Assembly: GCA_024349245.1 (NCBI GenBank)
Contig: JALDNG010001387.1
Coordinates: 1 to 64,000 of the forward strand
Source of the DNA: Neodontobutis hainanensis
Lineage: Eukaryota; Chordata; Actinopteri; Gobiiformes; Odontobutidae
Reading direction: 5' to 3'
DNA: 64,000 bases
Both the position numbers and the translations under genes were made by a program. Numbering within the stretch: position 1 is the stretch's first letter; every line of letters starts with the position of its first letter. The notes beneath the pieces were generated by a model, which was not told the DNA's origin, ran no database searches, and saw nothing but the letters and a program-made list of their open reading frames with translations. Shown piece after piece: positions 1-13,253 of this stretch.

Positions 1-1524
1 GAGGTAAAATTTATTTGAAATCACAGTCATAACTCGACACATTCCATCAATTTAATAAATTGTATCGTTTAATGCCAGGTCCAAAAATTATTTTTTTTAT
101 AATCTGTTTACATTTGATTTTTAAGAGAACACAAATACTTCATCGTTCTTGATTCTATTTTCGAGATAAAATCTTCAAAAGCATAAATTTCTTTGTTATT
201 TAAAAAAATTTACAAGAGATTTGATGAAATTAAACAGACAATTTATTATTTTAAAACTTTTCTTGAATAAAAAAAACAACATTATCATAGTTTCTGTAGA
301 TTTTAATCAACATAAACATCTTCATTTTTTAAAAGGCATTATTTTTCACCATCTAAAAATAAATAAATCAATTTTATAAGAAATAGAAAAGCTTTAAAAC
401 TTCCAAACAACTAGGAATAGCAAATGTTTTGAAGTGATACAATGTGTTTAAACATAAGAATAAAACATTGTAGGAACTGTGAAAAGCTAAAAATGTTAAA
501 ATAATTTTTTAATATAAATTGAAAATGTCTTCATGTTACTGTTTTGATGATATTAAGTTTGATTTTTTAATTTTTTGAACTATTATCTTTGTATACTTGC
601 ATAAATTATTCTTGATAACATAATTTTATAGTTATTTTTCGTTGCGATATATTTAAAGATTATTATCATTCAATAGTAATTTGGAATAATTGTTATTTCA
701 TACAAATATAAAGAACGAATAAAGCTTTTACTTTACGAAATATATAAGTTCATGTCAAACTAATGATACAATACAATGATCACTTTGTGATTTTATATTC
801 AATGGATATTTAGAACATTATTTTCAGTTGCACAAATGATTTTTATCTCTCTTCAATTATCAGATTTTAGAATATTTAAGGTCATTATTAAATTTTAAAA
901 AATTATGAATACAATTTTGATAAATTTAACATTTTATAAATTGTATATTCCATTAGTCTTTTGAATAGAATCAAAATTATTTTATATAAATATCGTGGAT
1001 AAAAAAATGGCTGTTTGATAAAATAAAATTTATTTAACTGAAATAGTTAGCTTATTAATGATAGTAATGAATCAGTTAAGAATCAATGTTTATAATTTTT
1101 GACCTATCTGTTCCTAATATAGATTTGTTTTTGTCTTTCTAACACAAAATACGTTTGCTCTTGCATGTTGAATATGATTGGGTTTTAAGTTTATAAAAAG
1201 TTAATATCGATAATTTCAAATAATTATTTTGAAGAAGAGTCTTCTTATTAAACGCTTGAATTTACACATTAAATGAATAATTTTTGACTTTGTTAAAATG
1301 TCTCGAAGTAAAATTTTCTGGGAAAGGAATGGATAACTAGAGAATTGATCTTAGTTCATTCACATTATCTATAAAATTTGAAAAATAACAAAGAAATCGT
1401 AAATCTAATATTATTTATCTTTAAGTGGACTTTAAAATGAGTTATAATTTTTATTTTATTCCGATTTAAATGTTTTTTTGGAGTTCAAAATTTTAAAAAC
1501 TATTAAAATTTTCATAATCACAAG
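1..1524. other. AT-rich, no supportable gene
   Basis: Almost entirely A/T with frequent stops in all frames. A short ATG-led stretch at 1298 (MSRSK...) could be the first exon of the gene that follows, but its donor phase could not be matched to the exon at 1525. I see no promoter element or RNA gene here. Confidence 0.5.
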
Positions 1525-4500
1525 ATCCATTCTCCGAAAAAGAAAGGTAAAACACATCCTGGAAAAACTAGTCAAATTCGAGAACCCGTGGTATTTTATA
1601 CGTTAATTCTTTGATAATATTCATAAAATTCTCACATTTTTCTTAATAATATATTTTAAACTGATATAATTTATAAATTCAGAAGATTGTAATTAAGTTT
1701 CTCTAAAAATATGAAAAAAACCCATCCTCTGAAAAATAGTTTAATTTTACTTTATTTTAATTTTCACTTTAAATATTTTCCCGATTTGATAATCAGATGG
1801 ATGCATCCCCAGAAGTTGTTGATACATCTAAGCTTAAACGAGATCTCATGACACAAAAGGTATATTGTTATTTTCTTACACATGAAATTTGTCATTTTTT
1901 GATATCTTAACTTAATTTGCATATCTTTCTAAAAATGTGAAACATTTTAAAATATTTCGAATGAAGTATTATCTCCTGTTTTAAAAATCACTTTATCCAC
2001 ACAGGTTAACATTTAGAGTTTTGTAAAATTCTTGATTTTTATCTATAGAGTCTCTCAAGAGAGAATAATCAAAAACATATCGATCAAAAAAGTGAATTTC
2101 CCTCACTTCAGGTATTTATCATTAAATAAATAATCTTGATCATTTAAATAAATTTTTTAGGCAAATGTTTTAACATGCTTAATTCACCTTATATTTAACA
2201 ACCAAGTGTAGTTCACCGCTTCAGGAGTTTTTAATTATTGATTTTTATCTGTTGAAAGTAATTTTCAATATTTTCTTAATTTAAAATGATGAATTACATA
2301 ATACTCTTGATAGTTCAGTGAAAATGAGTGAATTTGCACCATGTCATGTATTATTTTAAGAATATATTTTTTATTCACATTTTTATTTTAAAAACTATAA
2401 GCCAAATTTTTAATTTTATAAGGGTGCCATTCAAGCTGCAGATCATGTGGGTTCGATTTCTAAAATTAATCGTCTTTCTTCTGAGGTATTTTTACTGAAC
2501 AAAATACATATTTCAAAATAATTTTATGAAAATCTTAATCTTTCGATATCTATAATTTTAATAAGATGGTAACTCAAGCTGAGCAAGCTTTAAAATCTGA
2601 GCTAACATCTAGATCAGAAGTAGAGACTGGTGATGTATATTTATATGTGAATTCTTAGATTTATTAAATAATCATCTTTTAATTCACATGTTTTTACAAC
2701 AAATATTCATTAATAATTAAAAAAAATTTTTTGGATAAATATTCACACTTTTATTGTATTTATTAAAATGTTGTTGATTGTCAAATGATGTATTATCGCA
2801 TTACGAATATATTTTTAATTTAGTTGAATAAGATGATTCATAGATTGTGCTAATTTAATTAATTTTACATCGTAAAATCAATTTATTTGTTGAATTTCTT
2901 AAATTAAAGGTTAAGCATGTTGATACTGATCAAATAGCAGATTTGATGAATAAATACCTTGCTAGTCCATCACAAGTGGCTGAAAATGTAAAATTAAAAA
3001 TCATCATGTCTTTATTTAAATTTAATAAATATCACTTATCTTGATGTTAAAATATTTTTAAAATTTATGTCCTATATCAATGATATACAGAAATTGGTAT
3101 TATGTACGTCTATCACTTACAATTGTTTTAATTCAAATTAGAAATGAAAAAGGATTGTTTTGGATACTTTTACACATTCTTTGAAATATTTAATAATTTA
3201 TATCCATATCTCAGCACAAAATATAAAATATTGTTTAAACTTATTATGAATATGTTGTTAGTCAAAATTGTTAACATCTTTTCTCAAAAAAATTTGTTCT
3301 AATCAATGTTTAATTCAAATGTGTCAAACCAGGCTGATAGATATTTAATGCTTTATGATTAAAAATTTCATTGTAATCTTAATTAACTAGACAAAAGCGC
3401 TTTCATATTTTTTCATCTGATCAAATCAATGATTTTGTTTCACAGACATGAATAAGATATTTTGTAGCGTTTATGATTCACAAATTGCGTTTCTGTCTCC
3501 AGATATTTGTTTTAAAAATTATCCATGTATGGATTTGATAAATTTTTATAATATCTTTTAAATTTTAATATAATTGTGTTATTTTCACGTATAACAAAAT
3601 ATTACATCATATTTTTACTTTTAAATGATTTCAATGATCAATTTTTGACCAAATTGTACAAGTTATATCAACGAAAATCAACGATGTTCTTATTCTTTTA
3701 AAATTAAAATTTCATTTTATTAAATTGAAACATAGTGTTAAAAATAATTTAATTCATTGGGATCTTTGTTTTTTGAACTCGATGTATGAATTATTTTCAC
3801 TGTTCTCTTGTTTACTTGCTAAAATATTGACTTACCGTAAAATTTTCTCTACTTCTGAAAAATCACTTTTGAAAACATTAATTTAACTGATTAAATTATT
3901 TGAAGCGTAAATTGGTTTTATTTTTTCAAAATCATTTCACATTTTTTATATTTCCTCTTAAGGTTAAGATTTTTGATTTATTCTCATTCTGAAGTGACGA
4001 GATTATATATATTGTTTTAAATTATTTTTGTCGGCTTCAGCAATGTCAAAATCTTCAAAATTGAATAAATTTACTTTTCTGTTAAATATTATTCCTTTTC
4101 AATTACTAAAAAATAATATCCTTCAAATTATTAGCAGAACATCTTTTTTTTAAAAATTGTATCGAATGCTAACATTAATTTCATGATTCGTATTATTTTA
4201 TTTTTGAAATTATACTCAGAATTATCCGTATTTTATTTAAAAATTTAGAAAATTGTACCACCAGAGTATTACGAGGTAATAATTTTAAATTCTCTATCAT
4301 TATTAATTTAATTTTTATAAATTATACTATGATCATATATGCTTTTTTCATTATCAGTTATAGTTTTAAGAAAAGTTTTTTATCTTATATTTTGTTTTTC
4401 TTCTTTCTTATATTATGATATTGTTAATATTTTTTTATACTATTTTCAATTTAATTTTTATTTGGATGATATATATTAAAATATGAGAAATTATATGTTT

Positions 4501-6077
4501 TTAATATAAATAGTAAACAAATTTTAACATCATCATTCTCAAATTTTTAATTAAGTCTGTAAAAAATTCTTACATATAATTAGAATGATCTGCATAAAAT
4601 CAAAATTTTTTAATTTTAAGGCTATGATTGATTCTCTTGAACACCAAATCGCTGTCGTAAAAATTTGATTGATAACACAGAAAAATAACGATCATGAACT
4701 GATAATTTCTGTATGGCTTTTAACTGAATATTTTTTTTTATCTTTCAGAAATATTCTTTCGATATATATGTCATGATTTCATAAGTAATAATTCTATAAC
4801 GGTGACTATCAATTTTTCTAACTTATTTTTCAATATTAATGTTTCATCTTTGTAGAAATTCAATTTTCTCTCTAAGTTAATGGTTTTTATGATTATTATG
4901 AGTAAATTATAAGACGTGCTTCACTTAAATGTTTTTATTGATAGGTATCCTTACTTTAGATAATTTTAATTGTTTAATTTATCCAAAAATTATTTAATAC
5001 TCAAATTACTTTGAATTAGTTGACGAAAGAGCTGCTCCAATTTCACGTATCCACTTGCAATATTTTTAGAACGCGAATGAGGAAGAAGTTTATACAGACG
5101 TATGTAACCGTTGAATAGCATATTTCTTGATTTTTTAACTTTCATTGAGTGACAGGCTCTTTATGAATATACCTATCTCTTAATAATGGAATGAAAATTT
5201 TTATTACATGTCATATTTTATAAATTTTATATTATTTGTAAAAATAATAAAAAATTACAATGATATTTATTCTTTGAATTTTTTTGCATGATAAAATTTT
5301 CAATTCCTGATAATTTTAGTTAATTGATCTCGTGAAAAAACCGCTCGTTCAGTCTGGAATATATTCATTATTTAGGTTGCATCTTCAACAAAAGAGCTCA
5401 AAAGGTGAATATTTTAATTTTATATCTGTTATTTTTGACAATTCTGAGAAAATAATTTGATTCAAGCCTATCTTTCTCGTATTTTATTTCAATATTTATG
5501 TTTATGTATAGTCGTGACTCTCAAATCTATTTTCGTGATTAATTAAGTCGAAATTTTTATTTCACTTCATTTGATAAAATAATTTGAATATTTTTCTTGG
5601 TGTTTTAAAAATATTGTTTTTATATCTCAAATATATTTCTGTTTTGTTTCATGGATTAGAGGTACAAATTATTCACAACTGCTTCTGAAAATCATGTATC
5701 TATTATCAATCACCTCAAAGGAAGTTAAGCTCAATGAAGAAATCATCTCTGTATATCTTTTACATGTTGATAGGTGAAGTTTATATTCAATTAAATTTGA
5801 TTTTATACTTATGCTAATTATTAAGCATGTTAAATATCTGTTTTCATTCGTTGAATATTTTCTTTTTCTATGATTTTTTATTTTGTATGATATAGTTTTG
5901 TTTGATAATTTTCAATCATTTATGATAATATTAAAAATATATTATTTCATCAAGTATTTAAGTCACTTTTAATTAGCGAATTAATATTTTAAGGATATGA
6001 ATGCAATACTGTTAAGGTCTTTAAATGCTGTAATTTTTTGATTTCATTAGATTTCTGATGTATCTCAAACCAAATTT
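1525..6077 (+). CDS. micro-exon gene, unknown product
   Basis: This is a chain of very small exons, each preceded by AG and followed by GT(A/G): 1525-1590, 1797-1859, 2049-2111, 2423-2485, 2566-2634, 2910-2987, 4249-4275, 4621-4656, 5070-5099, 5376-5404, 5660-5750 and 6051-6077. Ten of the twelve are multiples of 3 read in phase 0, and three in a row are exactly 63 nt. The 5376 and 5660 exons are 29 and 91 nt and complement each other, so the frame closes. The protein is hydrophilic, rich in S, K, E and Q (for example MDASPEVVDTSKLKRD and HVDTDQIADLMNKYL). I recognise no family. The ATG at 1797 sits directly after CAG, so it may be internal rather than the start. An alternative path exists at 5070-5695 (a donor at 5104 plus a donor at 5696). 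Symmetric small exons resemble the layout of flatworm micro-exon genes, but no signal peptide exon was found and the sequence itself gives no homology. Confidence 0.5.
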
Positions 6078-6273
6078 GTATGTTTATTATTTATATTACA
6101 CTTCGTCATATTTAATCAATAATTCTGAATGTTATAAATTTTCATCCCAATATAATTTAGACAAAAGTTTTTTTTATTCTTTACATATTTTACTGCTTTC
6201 GGATGTTTTCAAATTTTTGTTTGTGTCATAATTTTAATTTCAATATTTTATTTTCAATTTAAAACAAATTTAG

Positions 6274-7954
6274 TTGAGCCAAAATTATGCTCGTAACGTT
6301 AGCTACATTCATTAATTTAGAAATATTTTGAACTCATCTTGTCAAAAGTAATTTTATTCAAATATTTCGATATTTTAAATTCTGATTTTATTTTTCAATA
6401 CTATTTTGATTTAACACATGATTTTAAAATAAGGTTTATTATACCACGAAATTTAACTAATTTTAGAATCTCTGGTTAAATTTATATTTTTTAACGTTAA
6501 TTTTAACTCTTAACACTGATCTCTCATCATTTTATTTATCCAAGAAATCGAAGATGAAAGAAAAATATGATTAAAAATTAACAATCAAAACTAGGAAATA
6601 AACAACTCATTAAAATATGTTTTATCTTTGAGTTCATCATATTTCGAAATTGTAAAATTTCTCATATATGGAATTGTGCTTTTCATAGAATTCGTTGTTT
6701 CTGCTTCATACTATGAAGTTCGATAAATGTTTAAACATCTGTTAAGCAATGAATTTCAAAAAATCATGTCTTTCATAAATTTTTTAAGTGACGTTTAGCA
6801 TTTTGTTCTTAAATTATTTTTCTACATTAACTTTAACATTTTTTTTTCATTTGTTTTTCTGGATGGAAAATTTACCTTGTCTTTTTAGAAAATTTTTCAT
6901 TTTAACATTCAGAAATTGAAATATTTACCCATTTTCATTGTGACACATACCCTTACGCGCAAACTGATATATAATTAAAAATTATGAAATTTGTTTAGAT
7001 ATTTTTACAACGATATCTCGATTCAATCAATTACACGAAAAATATTTGTTTAAACTAATTTTTCCAATTTAAAGTTGCAACTTGTATTGTGCTAGTCAAT
7101 TCAAAATGATGCAAGTATCAGATTTATATTTTTGTTTTTAAGAGCATAAATTTTATTTTTTAAGAAATTAAAAAAATTTTTTAATGTAGCATCTAGCTAG
7201 TTTATTTAAATCAGTCTTTAAATTTTGTTGAATATATACCTAATGAATTTCAATTTGTTTTTGATCTTTGGGTGTATCTTCCTTACTGTATCCATACATA
7301 TGAATAATTTATCAATCTTCGTTGAATTTTATTTGTGTCAGATAAATAGATAAATATCTTTTGTCTTCCTCACGATGATTAAATAATCTCGAAGTGCTAT
7401 TTCGTTGAAAATTTTTTGTAAAGAATTTTGAAGATACATTAAAATTTTCTCATTTATTAAATTAACAACGAAAATACTCTTTCAAAATCTATCGATATAA
7501 TGTTATTATATCACTTCTCAAAATGTGAAAACTCTCTATTTGCATTTCTGAATTATTTTTATTATTTACACATTCATAATTTAACTATGTTTGTTTAAAT
7601 TTAGTTTGCTTCTTTTTAAGTAAATCCTTAAATGCATTAGATAAATAATTTTCCATTAAAATTAGAAATTTCAACAGTTTATCCAAAAAAATGTTGTAAA
7701 ATTAATTCTGATTGAAATATTGTTAATTTTTGATTTTTAAGATATTTATAAGAATAAGATATTTAATCCTTTGACTTGATTTATTATTCTTTAGTTAAAA
7801 TAAATCTCAAAAGATTAGTTTTTTCTTTTTTGAACTTGTTTTTATTTGTTATAACTTTATTTTAAATCGACTTCTTGTAAAATCTTGGATAGAGCTTCTT
7901 AGTTTTATTAACGTAGTACATTAAAGGATCAAAAGATTTCAAATCGTTCTGGCG
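6274..7954 (+). other. possible further small exons of the 1.5 kb gene
   Basis: Two short stretches bounded by AG and GTAA lie in the gap before the likely last exon: 6274-6292 (LSQNYA) and 7927-7954 (28 nt). Read with one leading base, the second gives IKRFQIVLA and ends in phase 0, matching the exon at 8150. The link from 6077 into it is not phase-consistent without another exon. The rest of 6.1-8.1 kb is AT-rich with nothing visible. Confidence 0.2.
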
Positions 7955-8149
7955 GTAATAATTTTGTTAAATATGAGCAAAAATTAGTTTTATAATTTTA
8001 TTTATATCATCTTTTGATTAAAATTTTCATGTTTAAAATTGTTTTTATAATTCTGAATTTGATTGGTCAGATCATATTTAACTTGTGATCTTAGTGAAAT
8101 TTTTTCGTAGGTTTATAGTATATTTTAGATTTTAATTATGTTTATGCAG

Positions 8150-8200
8150 GAATATTTACTTGATACAATATTAACTTTAACTCTATGCATTCTTATGTGA
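8150..8200 (+). CDS. possible terminal exon, hydrophobic C-terminus
   Basis: After an acceptor ending GCAG the reading EYLLDTILTLTLCILM runs to TGA at 8198. It is read in phase 0, like most exons of the upstream micro-exon gene, and could be its last exon. The 16 residues are largely hydrophobic and could be the start of a tail anchor, though they are short for one. Membership in the upstream gene is inference. Confidence 0.3.
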   Translation, partial: EYLLDTILTLTLCILM

Positions 8201-8420
8201 GGAGGAATCAATGAAACAACTATGGAAACGTATTGTTCCCTGGTTGGCAAAGGATAGTGCGAGAGTCGGACACTGACCGAGTTCATGTTTAAACGAGGAA
8301 AATATGGCCAATAGAGGTAAAGAAAAGAACAGCCTAATACATTAAACAGAGATTTATCGAACGGCGTGAACTTGTCATTAACTTGCGAAAAGAATCACCT
8401 CGATATGTTTAACTAATCCA
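8180..8420. other. unexplained GC-elevated island
   Basis: This block of about 240 bases is clearly less AT-rich than its surroundings. On the plus strand the frame of the preceding exon continues with coding-like residues but meets TGA, TAG and TAA. On the minus strand one frame stays open for about 87 codons (stop near 8110). No tRNA, snRNA or other RNA family was recognised by motif. It could be a decayed exon, a minus-strand exon, a structured non-coding RNA or a repeat fragment. Confidence 0.3.
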
Positions 8421-9599
8421 TTTTAGACAAAATGTTACTCTGTTTTAATTTTTCATAAGTGTTGTAATTTATGAAATTTACTATTGATATTAAATATATA
8501 AATGGCTATTTTTAGGTTAAATACATAAAATCTTAATTTAAATTATGTTTCAACTTTAAAAGAGAATTTATGTTTTCCTTATTTTTGCAACTAAAATCTG
8601 AAAAACTTTATGAGTTTATTCAAATCATAATAAAGTGAAAATAAATATTTGAAAAATTTTTTGTTTCATTAAATGTTATTCTTAAAAGATAAAATATATC
8701 AAATAAATCTGAACGATAACATAACAATAATAACATTTAAGTTATCAATTTTATGTTTGAAAGATTTATAAGATTTGTTACATCTATCTATTTTGATTTT
8801 AAACCCAAAACATATTCACATTTGTGTAGTTTAAATATTTAACCAGATAAATTTTAATAACATTCTATTCTGATAAAAATCAAAAATTAAAATGTTCTAA
8901 ATTCAAAACATGTTATTTCATATTCATAAAAAAAATTCTTTTTCATACATAAAAAATTTTTTGTTCATACATACTAACATACAGATTAACCATGGAAGAT
9001 TCTTTTATTTCATAAATTTAGGCTAATAAGAGGATAGGACATGTTATATATATATATATTAAATTTTTTCATCAATGTAACTTTGAAGGGCCGTTTTAAT
9101 ATTATAATTTAAGTTTATTTTAAAATTATACAAATCCGTTGTATCAAAATATTATGACGAAATTATTATATACAACTATATTCTTTTTAAATTTTTCATA
9201 TGATGTAAATGATTGGTTTATACTTGAAATTATGATTCCATAAATGTAATAAACACAGTATTTTATGATATATATGGGCAATAAGTCTCAAATACCTCAA
9301 TTAATAATTTCACCAAACTTGTAGGCTTACGAAATTTATACAAAAACTGAAAAGAATTTTGATTTTAAACGAAAACTGATTCGTATTTAATGTGTAATAA
9401 CGACCACATTTGATGAAATTTTTAATAAATATTAATTTTTAAATGAAAATAACATTACATTTTTTAAATTTGATTTATTTCACATTATAATCTAATTAGC
9501 TATTTTAGAATTTTAATTTGTCGACTTTTCGAATGTTCACAACAAAGGAGATTTTTATATCAAAAATGTTCATGAGATATTCTATGCATATATTTGAAA

Positions 9600-10477
9600 T
9601 TAATACTGACCACGGCACTGAGAAGTTTCATTCGAATTTCTCATGGGTAAAAATTTACCTTTGATTTTAAAGACTGCTTTTATTTGATGAAATTCCATGT
9701 CACCATACATTATTAAATGTTAATAATTTTTAAACTTACTTCAGAATTGAATTGAATTTTGATTGTATTTACACATATATTGAAATTTTAAATTTTTAAG
9801 TTTTATATTTATATCAATACCTACGTTACAAGTAGTAAAGATTTCAGAATATCACCATTTCGATGATTAGATTGTCACGGTTTTCGATTTGAATTTTAAC
9901 TTTAAAGTTGTTTAATACATAGTTTTAATTAAATTTAGATTTTTACACATTTTAAACTGACCTAAGAATAGAATTTTCATAAAGCGAAAAAAATATTTAC
10001 CAACAAAGGACAACCGTAACAGAATTGTCTTTTGAATATTGATAATGATATGTTAAAATAAAGATATATTAATCAATAGAGTTAAATATTAGTTGATTAG
10101 ATTGTTTACTCAACTTACAAATTTCATTGTTTCTTGTTTATATACATCAAAAATGAAAATAAATTTTTATAAATAAGAAAATTGAGATTAGTATGAAAAA
10201 TACCAAAATAAAGATTTTATATAACTTTAAAATTAACTTTTCATGGAATTCATAAGGAAGAAAAATTTAACATCGGAAACAAAATTATTCTAAGATACAT
10301 GAAAATGGCAAAATTACATAAAATAATAAAAAACATAAAGGGATTTACAAGACGGATACTATGTACCTCATAAATGGCGAAAGTGGGCTGGCGGTAGATT
10401 AGGGATTTATAATTAATTGTTGTTTTATTATTCTATGAAACCTTATAAAGATAATCATAATGGTCCTTTAAAATAGG
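9600..10477 (-). CDS. small multi-exon gene, unknown product
   Basis: Exons in transcript order are 10477-10442, 10432-10367, 10028-10001, 9899-9856 and 9673-9600 (stop at 9600-9602). The acceptors are good (CTTTCAG, TTCATAG, GCAG). Phases agree 0/0/1 through the 9899 exon. The 9899 exon ends in phase 0, while the last exon needs phase 1, so that junction is unresolved. One alternative is a 15-nt micro-exon at 9673-9659 with donor GTAAAT. Peptides include PILKDHYDYLYK, SLIYRQPTFAIYE and IENRDNLIIEM. The first two exons are separated by only 9 bases (GTTTCATAG), which if translated gives V-S-stop in frame. The two may therefore be one exon with a premature TAG. No family recognised. Confidence 0.4.
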
Positions 10478-10929
10478 CTGAAAGAAGTTAAGTCTATTTA
10501 GGTTTAGTTAGATGAGAAATCTTTGAATGTTTTATTATTTTTAAAACATTAAAAATTTAAGGTATAATTTTATATTTTACATTTCACGAATTATTTGTTG
10601 AATATTTCTTAATTAAAGTTTGAATGTATGAATACTTAGAGAGAATTATTTTAAAAAATGTTTTTGAACTTATAAATTTCAATAAAATAGAATATATTTT
10701 ATTGAAAGTAAATAACTAAAAAATTTATTTCCCATATTTATTAAGTAAATAAATTAAGTTAAAATCTTTACAACGAAAACGTATGAATACCATGCACAAA
10801 TATTTCAACATATTTTAAATAAATTGAAATGATTTAGAAACACAAAATATCGTAAGATAATAGAATCAAAATTTACCAACTATATATATAATTTATGATA
10901 AAATAATTAAAACCATATCAATTTTTATG

Positions 10930-11050
10930 AGCCAACGTGAAAAATGTTAAAATTGTGCGGCAAAAATTTTGCAAATGATAGACTTTTCGAAATTTTGTGA
11001 ATATAATTGGAATAATATTCGATGATAGGGGATTTGAAATTTAAATTAAT
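10930..11050. other. stretch open in all three minus frames
   Basis: On the minus strand all three frames stay open for 30-43 codons here. This shows how weak short-ORF evidence is in this composition. No splice sites single out a real frame, so no gene is called. Confidence 0.4.
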
Positions 11051-11346
11051 TTAAATTTCATGTAAAGCTTTCTATTATACTTCCAGTATGAAAGAATAGC
11101 TATTACTTGGCCGAAATTTATATGGAGTATATTGTGATTAAAAATAATCTATCATATCTTTTTTCTTTATAAATCTTAATTAAGCTTCCATATGATTTGA
11201 TGTTATCTGTATTTTGTTCATGTTAATGAAATATTAAAAAAAGCTCAGGAGCTGAATTTTACACTATAAATTTTTTTATGTTTCAATAAACCTTTAAAAT
11301 GATAAATGCCGATGTATCATAAAAATTATTGAGAAAATGTATTCTA

Positions 11347-12622
11347 TACCATTTTTTTTCAATTGCGTCACTCAAAAAACAATAATTACAAAAAGAAAAA
11401 TAAATTAAAATTTATTGATGATTATAAGGAATTTCTGCCGCACAACTAGTTATATTTCTAATAATATACCTAAAAATCCGAAATATCTTCACTTGAAATA
11501 TTCTGACATTCAGAAAGCATTAAATCAAACAACATAATCTCCTCTCAAACTCTTATTCTTGATCTCACACTATTTTTGATTTTCGAGAATGAATTTTCAA
11601 TGGGATTTAACATATATGAGTAGGGAGATAAAAACTTATATGAAAATCCATAACATGATGTTATCCTTTCAATATCGACCCTTCTGTGGATCCTCGCATT
11701 ATCCAATATTAAACATGCACTTCTCATGTTCAGCTCATCTTTTAAAAATATACACAATTCGGTCAGATAGATATTAAATATATCCGCATTGACCGTTGAA
11801 TTGGTTATCACTTTGTTGTAGCACATCCGATTGATGGACATGCTGGAAATCATCGAAACAGAACGATCACGTACTGTAGGTGTTCTTACGTTAGCCCTGG
11901 TGCCTTTTTTTGACCTTGCTTGAGATTTTTTTATTTGAAGGTTCGCTGAAGTTTCATCAACGAAAATAGCGGAAGAAAAATCGTTAGAAAAAAATTATAA
12001 AACCAAAGCGAATATTCTTTTCGCTGTAATATTTTATCTGGATCATTTACCCTATCCAATTCATTATGCTTGATTTTAAAAGTGATGCTTAATTCTCTTA
12101 AGCATTTATCAATTGTCGAAAGGGAAATTATTAGATTGGGATCCCTTCTCAACAAAATTATTTTGATTTCTTTTAGTGTCAAGTCTGGATTATAAAATAT
12201 AATCTCTTCGATCGAAGAGAGAATACTGTCGATTGATACAGTCCTAATTTTCCCACCTTTTTTTTGCTTGTCAATGTTACCAGTCTTTAAATATCTGGTA
12301 ACAAATGATCTTGCATAATTGTAATTCATCTGTACTATTTCAGATGCTTCCTTTATCGTTTTACCTTGTTCATATAGTCGAACAAGACTTCTTCTTTTTT
12401 CATCACTATTCTTCTCATACCGGTTGTTACCAGTATCTGTAGTGTTGGAATTTTCGCTTGAGTTCATATTTACTGCAAAAAACAATGCTTATATATTAGA
12501 GGCAGGAAAATGCGCGGAAAAACACGTTTACCAATATGAAAATAATAAATTCAATAACTTTTCAATACTATCTACCTTTTCAAAAAAAAAGAAAAAAAAT
12601 GATGCATTTGATAAAAATGGTA
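11347..12622 (-). mobile_element. Tc1-like DNA transposon with TIRs and TA duplication
   Basis: Imperfect terminal inverted repeats of about 23-24 bp bound the element. The left end, at 11347, begins TACCATTTTT and has TCAATTGCGTCA inside. The right end, read inward on the other strand from 12622, begins TACCATTTTT and has TCAAATGCATCA. Each end is flanked by TA (11345-11346 and 12623-12624), the usual target duplication of the Tc1/mariner superfamily. The total length of about 1.28 kb is normal for one-gene Tc1 elements. Inside lies a single damaged transposase on the minus strand. The TIRs have diverged and the gene is broken, so this copy is probably immobile. Confidence 0.75.
11412..12485 (-). 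pseudogene. Tc1/mariner (IS630 superfamily) transposase, DD34E, frameshifted
   Basis: The N-terminal half is read from 12485. It has a helix-turn-helix region (YEQGKTIKEASEIVQMNY) followed by a second DNA-binding region to about residue 150. The catalytic core follows in another frame: first acid in IFVDETSAN (near 11955), second in LDNARIH, third in NPIEN. Thirty-four residues separate the last two, which is the DD34E pattern of Tc1-like cut-and-paste transposases. A one-base loss at an A7 run (11988-11994 on the plus strand) separates the halves. Near the C-terminus there is an in-frame TGA at about 11545, and a further one-base shift lies near 11480 before the stop at 11412-11414. Microsporidia, hydra and other invertebrates carry similar proteins, so it says little about the host. 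Confidence 0.85.
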
Positions 12623-12624
12623 TA

Positions 12625-13253
12625 TTATAAAACTCCATTGAAAATTTTTAATTGAAACGCTTGTTAAATCGATAAGGCAATCGGAATAAAATTGTTCTTT
12701 GAACAAACAATCATTTACAAAGCCAAATATGATCTTTTATAAAAACACGTAAAATTAGATTAACAAATAAAATTTGTAAAACTTGAAAATTAACATCAAT
12801 TAAATATCTAATTTTTCTAAATTATTATTCACATTGTAATGAAGAAAAAGACTTAAATGGAAGGTCAAGAAATTATTTATATTCCTTTAAAAATTGCAGT
12901 TAAAAACTTAATAAATTGATTTTAATGAAATATTTCGGAACATTTAACTTTCATCAATTACGATTACTCTAACAGCTCAAGATATTTCAGAAAAACTGAG
13001 AACAGCCTGATGAATATTTAATTAATTCTGATTATCGATTTCACTAAAATCTGATTCTAATATATAAAAATCAGTTTTAATTTTTTTTTAAATGCTTGAA
13101 AAATGTGAAAGCTTGCTTATTGTGTCTTTTATTAATTGATAATTAAACGAAAACATGTGAATATTCCTAAATGTAATAATATTGTAAAATAGTATATGTT
13201 AACATAAATAGACTTCGAATTTAACAATTATCAAAAATTGTTTCTTCATACAG
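12625..13253. other. AT-rich spacer
   Basis: No coding exon with both splice sites was found. The run around 12970-13010 has coding-like words but lacks a GT donor. Confidence 0.4.

Noticed and set aside
9048..9060. Short TA run as a microsatellite
   Set aside because: About six repeats only, no more than expected in such AT-rich DNA.
10930..11050. Apparent minus-strand exon
   Set aside because: All three frames are open, so no frame is favoured and there is no splice support.
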